Shown here: positions 25,923 to 34,981 of the stretch, piece by piece | Numbering within the stretch: position 1 is the first letter of the stretch | How the letters are laid out: each line of letters begins with the position of its first letter | Source of the DNA: Halobacteriovorax sp. | GTDB taxonomy: Bacteria; Bdellovibrionota; Bacteriovoracia; Bacteriovoracales; Bacteriovoracaceae | DNA length: 64,000 nucleotides | NCBI GenBank assembly: GCA_002720865.1 | Contig: PBIO01000020.1 | Span: forward strand, 114,134 to 178,133 | Direction: 5' to 3' | Made by a program: the position numbers and the translations under genes | Notes under the pieces: generated by a model | What the model saw: only the letters and a program-made list of their open reading frames with translations | The model's database searches: none | Told to the model about the DNA's origin: nothing

Positions 25923-26530
25923 TAATTTTTAATCAAAGTCATAAGCTCTTGACGGGTTTCAATTTTTTCTAAAAAAGCACCCCTAAGAGAAGAGGTCACC
26001 ATGACAGAGTTTTGTTTTTCAACTCCACGGCAAGTCATACAAAAGTGCTTACTTTCAATAATACAAGCTGAACCTTTGGCATTTAATTTTTCCATTAGGG
26101 CCTGAGTGACTTCATTTCCAATTCTCTCTTGAATTTGAAGACGTCTTGAGTAAATTTCAACAATTCTGGCCAATTTAGAAATCCCAACGACTTTGTCTCT
26201 TGGGATATAAGCAACGTGAGCTTTACCTACAAAGGGTAAAAAATGATGCTCACAAGTTGAGTAAAACTCAATATCTTTAAGCAAGATTATTTGATCATGG
26301 GGGATGACATTATCTTCCTCAAAGGTCGTCATAATCTCATCTACATTTTGAAGGTAGCCTCCAAAGAGCCTCTTATAAGACTTAAGAATTCTCTTGGGGG
26401 TATCCCTAAGACCTTCTCGAGTGATATCTTCGCCAAGGTACTTAATGACTGTTGCAAGAGCTTCTTCAGCCTCTTTTTCATTACCTGGAAAAGTTTTATC
26501 ATTATTGTCTTTATTGATTTCAAAATCCAT
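25922..26530 (-). CDS. folE: GTP cyclohydrolase I
   Basis: 202 residues. Converts GTP to dihydroneopterin triphosphate, first step of folate (and some modified-base) synthesis. Signature FYSTCEHHFLPFVGKAHVAYIP carries zinc ligands Cys and His (about 92-113); the second Cys is in SKHFCMTCRGV (about 165). It starts in a TAATG overlap with plsB and ends in another with the hypothetical gene. The N-terminal 20 residues are more acidic than usual. Confidence 0.97.
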   Translation of the reverse strand: MDFEINKDNNDKTFPGNEKEAEEALATVIKYLGEDITREGLRDTPKRILKSYKRLFGGYLQNVDEIMTTFEEDNVIPHDQIILLKDIEFYSTCEHHFLPFVGKAHVAYIPRDKVVGISKLARIVEIYSRRLQIQERIGNEVTQALMEKLNAKGSACIIESKHFCMTCRGVEKQNSVMVTSSLRGAFLEKIETRQELMTLIKN

Positions 26531-28329
26531 TATTGGGCCTTAATACTAAAAGTTAAATTATCGATAAGTGATTTTTCGTATCTTTTTAAGACAGTGTCAA
26601 ATTTATCTTTGTCAGTGACCCTATACATTCCATCGACATTTTCCACTAGACCCATATGAGTTAAGTACTTCATTGAGCTTTTGAGTAGGGGCATGGAGAA
26701 AGATTCTGGATATTTGATGACCCGCCCTATACTTAATTCTCTATCAAATACCTCTCGGTATTTCTTATTAAAGCTATCCATCTTAAAGCCCATTGTATCC
26801 CCGGCCATGAGTTCAGTTATGGTCAAACAAGTAATATAGTAAGCCTCGTTGATATAGCTTAAGACTTTGGAAAATACCCCAAGTTTTGATGCAAGTGAGT
26901 ATAACTCTTGATGAGATAGCTCTAAGCACTCATCGAGAGTAGATACTTTTCTTCCAATGGCATCGCTAATTACGTTTAACGCTCTAAACATAAATTTCTT
27001 CACAGTCGGAAGATAGAACTCATGCTTTAGCTGATCCCTTTGTTCTAAAAAGAATAATCTAATATCGTGGGCCGACTTAATATTTCCATTAAAGAGATTA
27101 ATCCAGGCAGCATTTATAATCCATGGCACTAAGAAGTGATGTAGGGTCGTATTCTTAAAATAGAGAAGTTCAGATCTCGATTCTTTTTTGATGGAATAAT
27201 ATGTATTCCCATCGTGATGCTGCCCTATTAGTTCTACTTTTCTATTACCTACCAAAATATCCATGGCCCGTTCTAGAGTTTTTTCAAACTGATCTTCTTT
27301 TAGGGTATCTGTGAATGGCAGATCATACATTTTACAGTATTTGATAATCGCCTTAGCCTGGGCCGTGATATCTGTCCAAGTTAAAGCACCAGAGGGCTCA
27401 TCTAAAAGGACTGTGGCTAAAACTGAACTAGGTGTGATCACCATGTTTTTACCAACTTCACGGAAACATTTAAAGGCAAGGTCTTGAGTGGCCAATTTTA
27501 ATTTATCTTTATTTTCTTCAATCACATGGTAGTCAGCTTCAATAGGTCTTCCCATATTGATATGAACATTCCCAAACTGATAAGCGAATAATTTAAATAA
27601 TCCTAAAAGCTGAGTAGCGCTTTCTTTTTTCTTTTTCGCTCCCCCTAATTCTTTTGCCAAAGATTTTGTCTCGGGAACATATTCGTGGGCGATCGAAACG
27701 GGAACAAACATGAGCTTTCTCTCGTCACCGCTTTCATGTAAGGCCCGGTGAGCCTCTAGAAGCATTTGATATAAACCAAATCTTGGTGGGAGTAACTTCC
27801 CCGTTCTAGACCTTCCCCCTTCAAAGAAAAACTCAATCGGCTTTCCTTGTTTTAGTAAATAAAACAAATAGGCTTCAAGAGTTAATTTATAAAGGATGTC
27901 ACTGGCAAAGCTTCTTCTAATAAAGAAACAACCTGACTTTCTAAAAATCTTTCCGATGGGAAAAATATTTAAATTGATTCCACCGGCTACATAGAGAGGA
28001 AAATTGTAATTCTTATAAACCATGTAGTTGATAGCAAGATAGTCCGCATGAGATTGATGATTTGGTACTAGAACAACACAGTTTTCATCAACAAGCTTTC
28101 TGAAGTCTGTTCCATTTTCATGCAGATCAATTCCGTCATAAAGTTTTGGAAGGGAGCTATCGAGAACTTTTCTCAATGTATTGATATAAGCAGGTGAGAA
28201 TTCGGCCCTCATTTCTTTAAGATTTTTAAGGGCCTTTTCTCTTTCAGCAGAAGGGTTCTCTCGTGACTCAATTCGCTCCTTGAGCTTTGGGTAACTTAAA
28301 ACAATACTTTCCTGCTTACTTAATAACAT
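26530..28329 (-). CDS. plsB: Glycerol-3-phosphate 1-O-acyltransferase, PlsB type
   Basis: 599 residues, shorter than the about 800 of enterobacterial PlsB because the N-terminal part is reduced. It makes 1-acylglycerol 3-phosphate, the first phospholipid step. Acyltransferase motifs in order: NHQSHADYLAIN (HX4D, about 93-104), AGGINLNIFPIGKIFRKSG (about 115-133), FFFEGGRSRTGKLLPP (about 167-182) and VPVSIAHEYVPE. The C-terminal half is helical, as in the family. The stop overlaps the folE start. No Shine-Dalgarno is evident before its ATG. Confidence 0.93.
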   Translation of the reverse strand: MLLSKQESIVLSYPKLKERIESRENPSAEREKALKNLKEMRAEFSPAYINTLRKVLDSSLPKLYDGIDLHENGTDFRKLVDENCVVLVPNHQSHADYLAINYMVYKNYNFPLYVAGGINLNIFPIGKIFRKSGCFFIRRSFASDILYKLTLEAYLFYLLKQGKPIEFFFEGGRSRTGKLLPPRFGLYQMLLEAHRALHESGDERKLMFVPVSIAHEYVPETKSLAKELGGAKKKKESATQLLGLFKLFAYQFGNVHINMGRPIEADYHVIEENKDKLKLATQDLAFKCFREVGKNMVITPSSVLATVLLDEPSGALTWTDITAQAKAIIKYCKMYDLPFTDTLKEDQFEKTLERAMDILVGNRKVELIGQHHDGNTYYSIKKESRSELLYFKNTTLHHFLVPWIINAAWINLFNGNIKSAHDIRLFFLEQRDQLKHEFYLPTVKKFMFRALNVISDAIGRKVSTLDECLELSHQELYSLASKLGVFSKVLSYINEAYYITCLTITELMAGDTMGFKMDSFNKKYREVFDRELSIGRVIKYPESFSMPLLKSSMKYLTHMGLVENVDGMYRVTDKDKFDTVLKRYEKSLIDNLTFSIKAQ

Positions 28330-28355
28330 TTTACAACTTTTTAGTTTATTCGCTT

Positions 28356-29417
28356 TTAACGAAGTCCGTGGGGCTTACTTTCGGCCATGCCTGAAGTACT
28401 CATTTCCATGAATAGAGCTGCTTCACTCATCGCTTCAATATTATCAACTCCAAGGTAAGTCATTCCAGATCGAAGTCCGCCGGTTAATTCATTAACCACA
28501 TCTTCTACTGAACCTTTACAAGGAATTTTTGTATCTACACCTTCAGCGGCCATACCTTTTGGAAGTTCCCCTCTCCAAGATACTTGTGCTGCTTTAGAGG
28601 CCATACCTCTATATTGCTTCATCCCACCTTTAACTTCACCTGGAGTTTCAAGAGTTCCTGAAACAAGTGAGCCTGCCATAATAGTAGAAGCACCTGCCGC
28701 GAGGGCCTTTACAATATCCCCGGAAGTTTTGATTCCACCATCAGCGATTACAGGAACACCAGACTTTATAGCTTGCTCTACACAAAGAGCGACAGCTGTT
28801 AATTGGGGAACTCCATGTCCTGTAATAATTCTTGTGGTACACATGGACCCTGGACCTATTCCAACTTTTACAGCATCAGCTCCACGGTCAATCATTCTTT
28901 GAACACCGTCTGGTGTCGCCACATTTCCGGCAATCACATCAATATGAGGAAAGGTCTTTTTCACGTACTCTAGTGTATCTAGCATCATGACACTGTCACC
29001 ATGGGCAATATCAACCGTTAAAATCTGAACTCCCGCATCAGCTAATAGCTGCGCTCTTTTTTGTCCATCTTCCTTAACTCCAATTGAAGCAGCAACAAGG
29101 TCTTGTAGACCATTATCTTTTTGATACTTTTGAATTTCTTTAACCATAGCAACTTGCTCTTCAGCATTCATAAAACGGTGAAGAATACCGAGACCACCAA
29201 TCTTGGCCATGGCACAGGCCATCTCTACTTCTGTAATCGTGTCCATATTGGCCGTGATCACTGGAATATCTAGTGAATAGTTCTTGGTTACTTTTGTCTT
29301 TAAACTAGGATGTCTTCTTGAAGAAATCTCTGAATGTCTTGGAACCATAATAACATCATCAAATGTTAATCCTTTTCCGCGACCTAAAATACCTGAAGCT
29401 TTAAACATCAATTCCAT
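28356..29417 (-). CDS. IMP dehydrogenase/GMP reductase family enzyme lacking CBS domains
   Basis: 353 residues; a normal IMPDH is about 490 because of a two-CBS insert that is absent here, which is the size of a GMP reductase. Motifs: GLTFDDVIMVPRHSEI at the start, IPVITANMDTITE, the loop GIGPGSMCTTR with the catalytic Cys (about 186), ADGGIKTSGDIVKALAAGA, and YRGMASKAAQ. The flap after this has WRGELP rather than the Arg-Tyr pair that IMPDH uses for hydrolysis, which points to GMP reductase, but GSLVSGTLETPGE is IMPDH-like. Either GMP to IMP (guaC) or IMP to XMP (guaB). Confidence 0.85.
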   Translation of the reverse strand: MELMFKASGILGRGKGLTFDDVIMVPRHSEISSRRHPSLKTKVTKNYSLDIPVITANMDTITEVEMACAMAKIGGLGILHRFMNAEEQVAMVKEIQKYQKDNGLQDLVAASIGVKEDGQKRAQLLADAGVQILTVDIAHGDSVMMLDTLEYVKKTFPHIDVIAGNVATPDGVQRMIDRGADAVKVGIGPGSMCTTRIITGHGVPQLTAVALCVEQAIKSGVPVIADGGIKTSGDIVKALAAGASTIMAGSLVSGTLETPGEVKGGMKQYRGMASKAAQVSWRGELPKGMAAEGVDTKIPCKGSVEDVVNELTGGLRSGMTYLGVDNIEAMSEAALFMEMSTSGMAESKPHGLR

Positions 29418-29484
29418 AGTGTGTCTCTCCGTCTGTGTTTTTTCCGAACGAGTTAGAATAACGTAGTGACTTCTTCAGGTAAAG

Positions 29485-29516
29485 AGGTGCCAGTTACCTT
29501 TTGGGGGGTGTTGCGT
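29485..29516 (+). repeat. 32-base dispersed repeat, copy 2 of 3
   Basis: Same first 21 bases as copy 1 and the same TTGCGT-type end. It lies 5 bases from the 3' end of the Na/Pi-transporter-like gene (stop at 29522), in the same relative place as copy 1 to the VWA gene. Confidence 0.6.
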
Positions 29517-29521
29517 CAGAG

Positions 29522-31057
29522 CTACATATTTGAAATATGGCGAGTATGTCCTCGAATCTTGCGAAGCGCTATGATCATGTCTGAATATGTTAGAACTAAA
29601 GAGCTTGAGGCATTGGATATTTTTAGCTCATTGGCCTGCCTTAGCCTCATTTTATCAATATCTGATTTTAGTTTATTTGATCTTTTATTTAGCTTGGCTC
29701 TTTCATCTTGTTCTAAATTTAGCAGAGAGCTCATGACATCATGAAAATACTTTTCAACCTGATCATAAATTTCTAAAAATTCTTTCTTATGCTGAGGAGA
29801 GAATTGCTCCTCTTCTTCAAACTTAGTTCGGTAGGTAGCAAGCTTATCGAGATAATCAGCAATCGCTTCTAACTCGTCCACTAATTTAATCAGGACAACG
29901 ATTTCGTTTGTTTCTGAAACAGTTAAAGAACGTTCCATAACAACCAAAAGAAAGTTTTCCACTTCCTCTTTCATATTGTCGGTCACCCTTTCATAGTCTT
30001 TAATCTTAGCCAGAGACTTTGGATGAATATCATTTTCAATATAAGTTCTTACTTTAGTGAAAATTCTCTCCAAAATATTGGCCATCTTTCCAACTTGTCT
30101 TCTAGCTTGAATCAGAGCAATAGATGCTGTCGTTTCCTCACCTATATGATCAGAGTTTAATTTAGGCTCCTCTGGATATTCCTCTGAAGGAAAAAGACGT
30201 CGAGCTATCTTGAAAATTAGCTTCTTAAAAATCTTAGTTAGAAGAACTCCTATGATCAGACAAAAACCAAAGAACATAAGAACATCTAACTTCGAAATAA
30301 CTCCGTTTTTATCTTGTAGCCAAAGAGAGAAAGTAACTGCCATCACAAAGGCAATTATTCTTTGGCAAAAAATAAAAAAAGCAACTTGTTTAGAATCAGT
30401 ATTTCCTTTGTTTGCGGCAATGATTTCAGGAAGACATCCACCCAAAATTACTCCAGCCGAAAACATAAATGGCGAAACAGAACTTCCCTCTCCAAAAGTC
30501 CAAATTCCAATAATAAGGGCGACAGCGCTCGAGCGTAGGATCAGACTAAGGCCTAGCCCCAAGGCCAAGGCATACCAAAGATTAATATTTGTAATTTGAG
30601 AATAAGAGCCGAATTGACCAAGCGATAATCCCCAAATGACGAGGCCAAAGGCGAACAGTATTTGAGAACATAGTTTTATTTTTGTTTTCTTACTCCAAAT
30701 CATTCCTAAAGTTCCAAGCAGCATTAAAATAACAGCAGCAACAATATGAGCCTTTAAAAAGATTAGGACGATTAGAAAGCTACCTAGCAAGCTACCCGTG
30801 CTTAGATTAATAGCCTTTTCTATGGAGATAAGTCTCCCAGGTAATAGATTTAAAATAAGTCTGTTATAAATCGAAGTGCTAAATAGAAATAAAGAACCTA
30901 AAACACCTGTTCCCGCCGCTGAAAAACCATGCTTAGAATCAGCGACTATTCCTCTATGAATAAACTTACTAAAAAGGTTTTGAAAAGCATTGCGAAGAAG
31001 TCTCATTCCCATGGCCACAAAAGGGATATAAAGAGCTATCAAATAGTAATCTTTCAC
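29522..31057 (-). CDS. Na/Pi-cotransporter-like membrane protein with PhoU-like C-terminus
   Basis: 511 residues from GTG 31057, immediately after the previous stop. About eight membrane segments fill residues 1-285, with the internal-repeat pattern of the NptA/PF02690 family weakly kept (GTGVLGSLFLFSTSIYNRL; LSLILRSSAVALIIGIW). Residues about 310-505 form a long helical PhoU-like domain. The usual QSSSA/TTTT ion-binding signatures are replaced by RSSAV and FSTSI, so transport of phosphate is uncertain. It is translated directly after the 105-residue membrane protein gene. Confidence 0.75.
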   Translation of the reverse strand: MKDYYLIALYIPFVAMGMRLLRNAFQNLFSKFIHRGIVADSKHGFSAAGTGVLGSLFLFSTSIYNRLILNLLPGRLISIEKAINLSTGSLLGSFLIVLIFLKAHIVAAVILMLLGTLGMIWSKKTKIKLCSQILFAFGLVIWGLSLGQFGSYSQITNINLWYALALGLGLSLILRSSAVALIIGIWTFGEGSSVSPFMFSAGVILGGCLPEIIAANKGNTDSKQVAFFIFCQRIIAFVMAVTFSLWLQDKNGVISKLDVLMFFGFCLIIGVLLTKIFKKLIFKIARRLFPSEEYPEEPKLNSDHIGEETTASIALIQARRQVGKMANILERIFTKVRTYIENDIHPKSLAKIKDYERVTDNMKEEVENFLLVVMERSLTVSETNEIVVLIKLVDELEAIADYLDKLATYRTKFEEEEQFSPQHKKEFLEIYDQVEKYFHDVMSSLLNLEQDERAKLNKRSNKLKSDIDKMRLRQANELKISNASSSLVLTYSDMIIALRKIRGHTRHISNM

Positions 31058-31375
31058 TTAGCTAGTGGCCTTAGCGATATAAATAGGAATGATAATATAA
31101 AGAATCGTATCTCTGATTAAATAGAATAGAAAAAAATAGATAAAAGCTTTTGGGGACATGTCCCAAAGTTTTTCAATCCCTAGAACCTGGGCCTTCTTGC
31201 TCATGGCGATCATGAACTTACTTTTTCCCCAATGCTTTATAAAAAATGAAGCTGCACCATCCACTCTATTATCAAAAGCTTTAAACCACCTTAAAAGAAA
31301 GGACGGAAGAATCTTTTGGAGCCCAAGGCTTAACCTCTGACTCCATCGCATTGTGTTAGTATTTGTATTATTCAT
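31058..31375 (-). CDS. Small protein with C-terminal membrane segment
   Basis: 105 residues. An amphipathic basic N-terminal region (RWSQRLSLGLQKILPSFLLRWF) is followed by a loop and one hydrophobic segment at about 78-100 (AFIYFFLFYLIRDTILYIII). Its stop is immediately followed by the GTG of the Na/Pi-transporter-like gene, so it is almost surely co-translated with it and may be an accessory subunit. I recognise no family. Confidence 0.65.
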   Translation of the reverse strand: MNNTNTNTMRWSQRLSLGLQKILPSFLLRWFKAFDNRVDGAASFFIKHWGKSKFMIAMSKKAQVLGIEKLWDMSPKAFIYFFLFYLIRDTILYIIIPIYIAKATS

Positions 31376-31415
31376 GCACCAAGTTAAATAGCAAAATAAT
31401 TAGGTTCAGTAAATC

Positions 31416-32186
31416 TTAACAGGTACCCATTGTTGAGATTCCACTATCACAATAAAGTACTTGCCCAGTTACCCCTGAAGAGAGATCTGAAGCCAAATAA
31501 AGGGCTGTTCCCCCCACTTCTTCAGTTGTGATATTTCTCTTAAGCGGTGCTTTTTCTTCGATAATTCCAAAAATTTTCTTGAGTCCAGGTACCCCTGAAG
31601 CGGCAAGCGTTCGAATAGGACCGGCAGAAATACAATTAACTCGAATTCCATCTTCACCTAGGTCGCTGGCCAAATATCTTGCAGAGGCCTCTAGGGCTGC
31701 TTTTGCCACGCCCATAACATTGTAGCCCTCAAGAACTTGCTGAGATCCATGATAAGTCATGGCCATAATTGATGAGCCTGGATTCATTTCGTCTTTTAAA
31801 GCTTTAGTTAAACCTATTAAAGAGTAGGCGGAAATATCACAGGCCATAGAAAAACCTGCTCGACTTGTTTCGTGAAATCTTCCTTTAAGGTCAGCTCTGT
31901 CAGCGAAGGCCAAAGAGTGCACGAGAATATCGAATTTACCCCAATTGTCTTGAACCGTTTTTTTCAACTGGTCGTAATGCTCTTCTTTAGTAACATCCAT
32001 TTCTACGAGAAAGTCGGCACCAATTTCTTCTGAAAGTGGTTCCACCCTTTTTTTAAGAGCATCATTTAAATATGTAAGTCCTATGGAACATCCCTCTGCT
32101 TTCAATGCTCGAGTGATTCCCCAAGCAATGGACATATCGTTTGCAATACCAAGAACAAGTGCTTTTTTTCCGTCTAAAAGTCCCAT
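31416..32186 (-). CDS. fabI: Enoyl-[acyl-carrier-protein] reductase (NADH)
   Basis: 256 residues. Reduces the enoyl-ACP double bond in the last step of fatty acid elongation. N-terminus KKALVLGIANDMSIAWGI is the FabI form of the cofactor motif; VHSLAFADRADLKGRF follows; the active-site pair Tyr-x6-Lys is in GYNVMGVAKAALEAS (about 155-165); RVNCISAGPIRTLAASGV matches the family. SD AAGGAA upstream. Target of triclosan in susceptible bacteria (family knowledge). Confidence 0.97.
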   Translation of the reverse strand: MGLLDGKKALVLGIANDMSIAWGITRALKAEGCSIGLTYLNDALKKRVEPLSEEIGADFLVEMDVTKEEHYDQLKKTVQDNWGKFDILVHSLAFADRADLKGRFHETSRAGFSMACDISAYSLIGLTKALKDEMNPGSSIMAMTYHGSQQVLEGYNVMGVAKAALEASARYLASDLGEDGIRVNCISAGPIRTLAASGVPGLKKIFGIIEEKAPLKRNITTEEVGGTALYLASDLSSGVTGQVLYCDSGISTMGTC

Positions 32187-32229
32187 AATTTTTCCTTCTA
32201 AGTTTAAAAAATTTTGGGAATCCTAGCAC

Positions 32230-32261
32230 AGGTACCAGGTACCTTTTGAGGTGTATTGCGT
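32230..32261 (+). repeat. 32-base dispersed repeat, copy 3 of 3
   Basis: AGGTACCAGGTACCTTTTGA and an ATTGCGT end; the first 20 bases contain a GGTACC palindrome pair. It lies 40 bases downstream of the minus-strand stop at 32302. Confidence 0.55.
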
Positions 32262-32301
32262 TACTAAATTTCAAGCAACGCATTGGGAATTATTTTAGAT
32301 A

Positions 32302-33015
32302 TTACAAGGAGATAGCTGTAAAACGCGGAAGCCCGCTAATGGCCTTACTTTTAGCAAAGTCAGCACTAAGACCAATCTGGTCTAATTCAGTACCACTATC
32401 AAAAAGACTTCCTAAAAATTCTGCTGCAGCTGAGTTTTGAAAACTATTTTCAATACCCACGATTTGATTATCCTCAGTTATTTGAGAACCACTTGAAAAA
32501 ATCTGAGAGAGAAAGTTTAAATTGAATTGTTCTTTAGGAATTAGAAAAATATAACTTCTTCCATTTGTTCCTTCACATTTTGTAGCGCCTAATCCTTTTC
32601 GTACTCCAAGGCCAAGGGCAATGGTTTTTTCAATTTTTGTAAACTGACAATCGAAATAAGGTTTATTAAAAGGCTTTATCAAATCCTTTGTTGCCTTCGA
32701 AACTTTTAAAGATTCAATCTTATTCTCTACTTCATCCCTATTGATAGAAATGGATTTTCTAAAACTATTTTTAAATTCATGACAAGTTTGAGCTAACTTG
32801 ATTGGCTCTAGTTCGCCTGCTTTATCTTCTCTTATATCATCTAGAAGTTTTCCAACAAACAGGAGCCCCTGATCTTGCCCACGAAATTCTTCAACGATTT
32901 TTCGAGAGCAGTTGAGAATTTTTGATAGGGATTCTTCAGCAAGGGACTGATCATTCGCCAGTGCACCAAAGTTAATTCCCATTGCTATGATTAGCCCTAC
33001 ACTAATAAGCTTCAT
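32302..33015 (-). CDS. Secreted protein of unknown function
   Basis: 237 residues from ATG 33015 (GGGGG upstream; the frame begins seven codons earlier without a better site). MKLISVGLIIAMGINFGALAND is a signal peptide. The mature part has four Cys (KILNCSRK, QTCHEF, YFDCQF, ATKCEG), alternating helices and a beta-rich end (RSYIFLIPKEQFNLNF). No family recognised. It precedes fabI by 116 bases on the same strand but has its own repeat at the 3' end. Confidence 0.65.
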   Translation of the reverse strand: MKLISVGLIIAMGINFGALANDQSLAEESLSKILNCSRKIVEEFRGQDQGLLFVGKLLDDIREDKAGELEPIKLAQTCHEFKNSFRKSISINRDEVENKIESLKVSKATKDLIKPFNKPYFDCQFTKIEKTIALGLGVRKGLGATKCEGTNGRSYIFLIPKEQFNLNFLSQIFSSGSQITEDNQIVGIENSFQNSAAAEFLGSLFDSGTELDQIGLSADFAKSKAISGLPRFTAISL

Positions 33016-33133
33016 ATTTGCCCCCAGGCAATTCATTTTAAAGTCACAGGATATGTATCATAAAATGGGGTGCGATAAGGCCTACTTGAAATCTTTTCAT
33101 GCATTGCGTCAATTCAAGTATAAAGCACTGAAA

Positions 33134-33865
33134 TTACTTGGATTCAGGGGTAAAAAGATAGCCCACAGAGCGCATACTTTTAAAGAATTTAGGCTCCTTT
33201 GGATCCTCTTCAAAATACTTCCTAAATCTGACGATAAAGTTATCAACTGTTCGGGTACTGGTTTCTTGAGAGTATCCCCAACCAATCTCTAAAAGTTCTT
33301 TTCTGGTAAGGGGGATATTCTTTTTGATGATAAAAAGTTTTAAAAGTCTTATTTCCTGACTCGTTAATTGAAACTCTCCGTCTTTATTAAATCCCTTACA
33401 AAGCACAAAATCGATTCTGTTCGGACCGAATGAGTACTCTTTTTCCGTAAAGCTTTTATCTAAATCAAGAAGTTCATCAGGGTCTTGTTTATCCGTCCAC
33501 GAAGATCTTGTTAAGAGTCTTTCAACTCGTAATAAAAACTCATCAAGGTTAAATGGCTTTGAGAGATAATCATCAACTCCTCCCTTAAGACATTTAACTT
33601 TATCCCTGGCCTGATCTTTTGCCGAAAGAATTAAAATAGGAACTCTTTCGTCTTCTTCTCTAACCTGCTTTAAAACTTGAAAGCCATCAAGGCCAGGCAT
33701 CATAAGGTCTAGTACGATGAGCTCTGGAGACTCCGCCTTCCATAGATTCAGGCCATCTAGACCATTGTGGGCCATTACCACATCGTGGCCTTGTAAACTT
33801 AGGTTTAATTTTAGTCCCTCAGCAATATGTAATTCATCTTCAATTATTAAGATTTTTGAACCCAT
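33134..33865 (-). CDS. OmpR/PhoB-family response regulator
   Basis: 243 residues. Receiver domain 1-120 with phospho-acceptor Asp in LIVLDLMMPG (about 52), switch Ser in LILSAKDQ and Lys in YLSKPFN. DNA-binding winged helix about 140-240 (ELTSQEIRLLKLFI type start; RTVDNFIVRFRKYF recognition helix; SMRSVGYLF). The start lies in the TAATG overlap at the end of the kinase gene, with GAGGGAAG as ribosome binding site. Partner of the kinase at 33865. Confidence 0.95.
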   Translation of the reverse strand: MGSKILIIEDELHIAEGLKLNLSLQGHDVVMAHNGLDGLNLWKAESPELIVLDLMMPGLDGFQVLKQVREEDERVPILILSAKDQARDKVKCLKGGVDDYLSKPFNLDEFLLRVERLLTRSSWTDKQDPDELLDLDKSFTEKEYSFGPNRIDFVLCKGFNKDGEFQLTSQEIRLLKLFIIKKNIPLTRKELLEIGWGYSQETSTRTVDNFIVRFRKYFEEDPKEPKFFKSMRSVGYLFTPESK

Positions 33866-34806
33866 TACACTTCCCTCGGTAAAATCACAGTAAAGGTTGA
33901 GCCTTTGCCAGGTCCTTCACTATCTACCCTAAGCTGACCCCTGTGAATTCTCACAATATGGCTCGACAAATATAGCCCAAGCCCAGTTCCTTTAGAGGTT
34001 TTACCAACTTGATAAAACTTTTTAAAAATATTCTTAAGTTCTTTTTTAGCTATCCCCATTCCGTTATCAGTAAAATCAATTCGGTTATACTTTTCGGTGC
34101 AGGATATTTTGATATTGATCTTTTTATCGGTGTTTTGATTATAGTTAATACCGTTGATCACCAGATTCATAAGAAGCATCTCAAATAATCTTCCATCAAG
34201 CTTTGCACGGGGAGAATTTCCTTCGTGTTTCTCTACCGTAATTTCACAATTTTCAAAAAAGTGAGGGCTCTTACTAACCCATTGCTCAACTAATTCATTT
34301 AGGTCATAGATTGAAAAGTCACCTTCATATTTTTTATCTTCAATTTTCGCAAGATCTAAAATTTGAGTCACATTATCGGAAAGCCTTTCAGTATCTCTTC
34401 GCATATAGGCCAGATATTTTATTTGTTCTTCTCGGCTAAGCTCATGCCTTGTAAAAGTGTCGAGAAAAAGTCTTAGCGAAGCAATTGGAGTTTTTAGCTC
34501 ATGGGTAAAACCAGAAATAAAGTTTTGCTGCATTCGATAGAGCCGTATCATTTTTTGATAATAGACAAATATTAAAATAAGACAAAAAAGAATAATGGCC
34601 ACAAGAACAGAAAGCACAACGACGTTTAGCCAAGTATTTGACTCAGCAAATTGAGAGGGCTCAATATTTCTCGCTTCTAAATAAGAAACAAAAGCGTCAT
34701 TGGCCTGTAAATAGGTCCTAATATAAAGAAAAAGCGAGAACCCTAAGGCCACGATTGAAAAAATAAATACAAATACAGGGTGAAAAAACCACCGACCTTT
34801 AAACAT
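33865..34806 (-). CDS. Two-component sensor histidine kinase
   Basis: 313 residues. Two membrane segments (about 8-27 and 62-84) flank a short periplasmic loop of about 33 residues, so the sensor has little outside. HisKA with His in ISGFTHELKTPIASLRL (about 106), then HATPase with N box (NLVINGINYNQN), G1 (DNGMGIA) and G2 (GTGLGLYLS). No HAMP domain. The 3' end overlaps the response-regulator start. The leader reads TAACCTCCGTTC-ATG, with no Shine-Dalgarno. Confidence 0.94.
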   Translation of the reverse strand: MFKGRWFFHPVFVFIFSIVALGFSLFLYIRTYLQANDAFVSYLEARNIEPSQFAESNTWLNVVVLSVLVAIILFCLILIFVYYQKMIRLYRMQQNFISGFTHELKTPIASLRLFLDTFTRHELSREEQIKYLAYMRRDTERLSDNVTQILDLAKIEDKKYEGDFSIYDLNELVEQWVSKSPHFFENCEITVEKHEGNSPRAKLDGRLFEMLLMNLVINGINYNQNTDKKINIKISCTEKYNRIDFTDNGMGIAKKELKNIFKKFYQVGKTSKGTGLGLYLSSHIVRIHRGQLRVDSEGPGKGSTFTVILPREV

Positions 34807-34981
34807 GAACGGAGGTTAACACATATTTAAGTACTTTTAATATAGATGCCCATGACACCCGGCAATAATCCTTACAAACTTCCAACGTAAACTGACAAAC
34901 TTGTGACTCCGAAAAAACAATCTTTACAAGGGGATAGGTCATACTGGTTTTAGGTTAAGAACTTAAACAAAAGGAATAAAC

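Noticed and set aside
33060..33120. CATTGCGT-AATTCAAG stretch, looked at as a fourth copy of the 32-base repeat
   Set aside because: Only the ATTGCGT end agrees; the GGTRCC part is absent.
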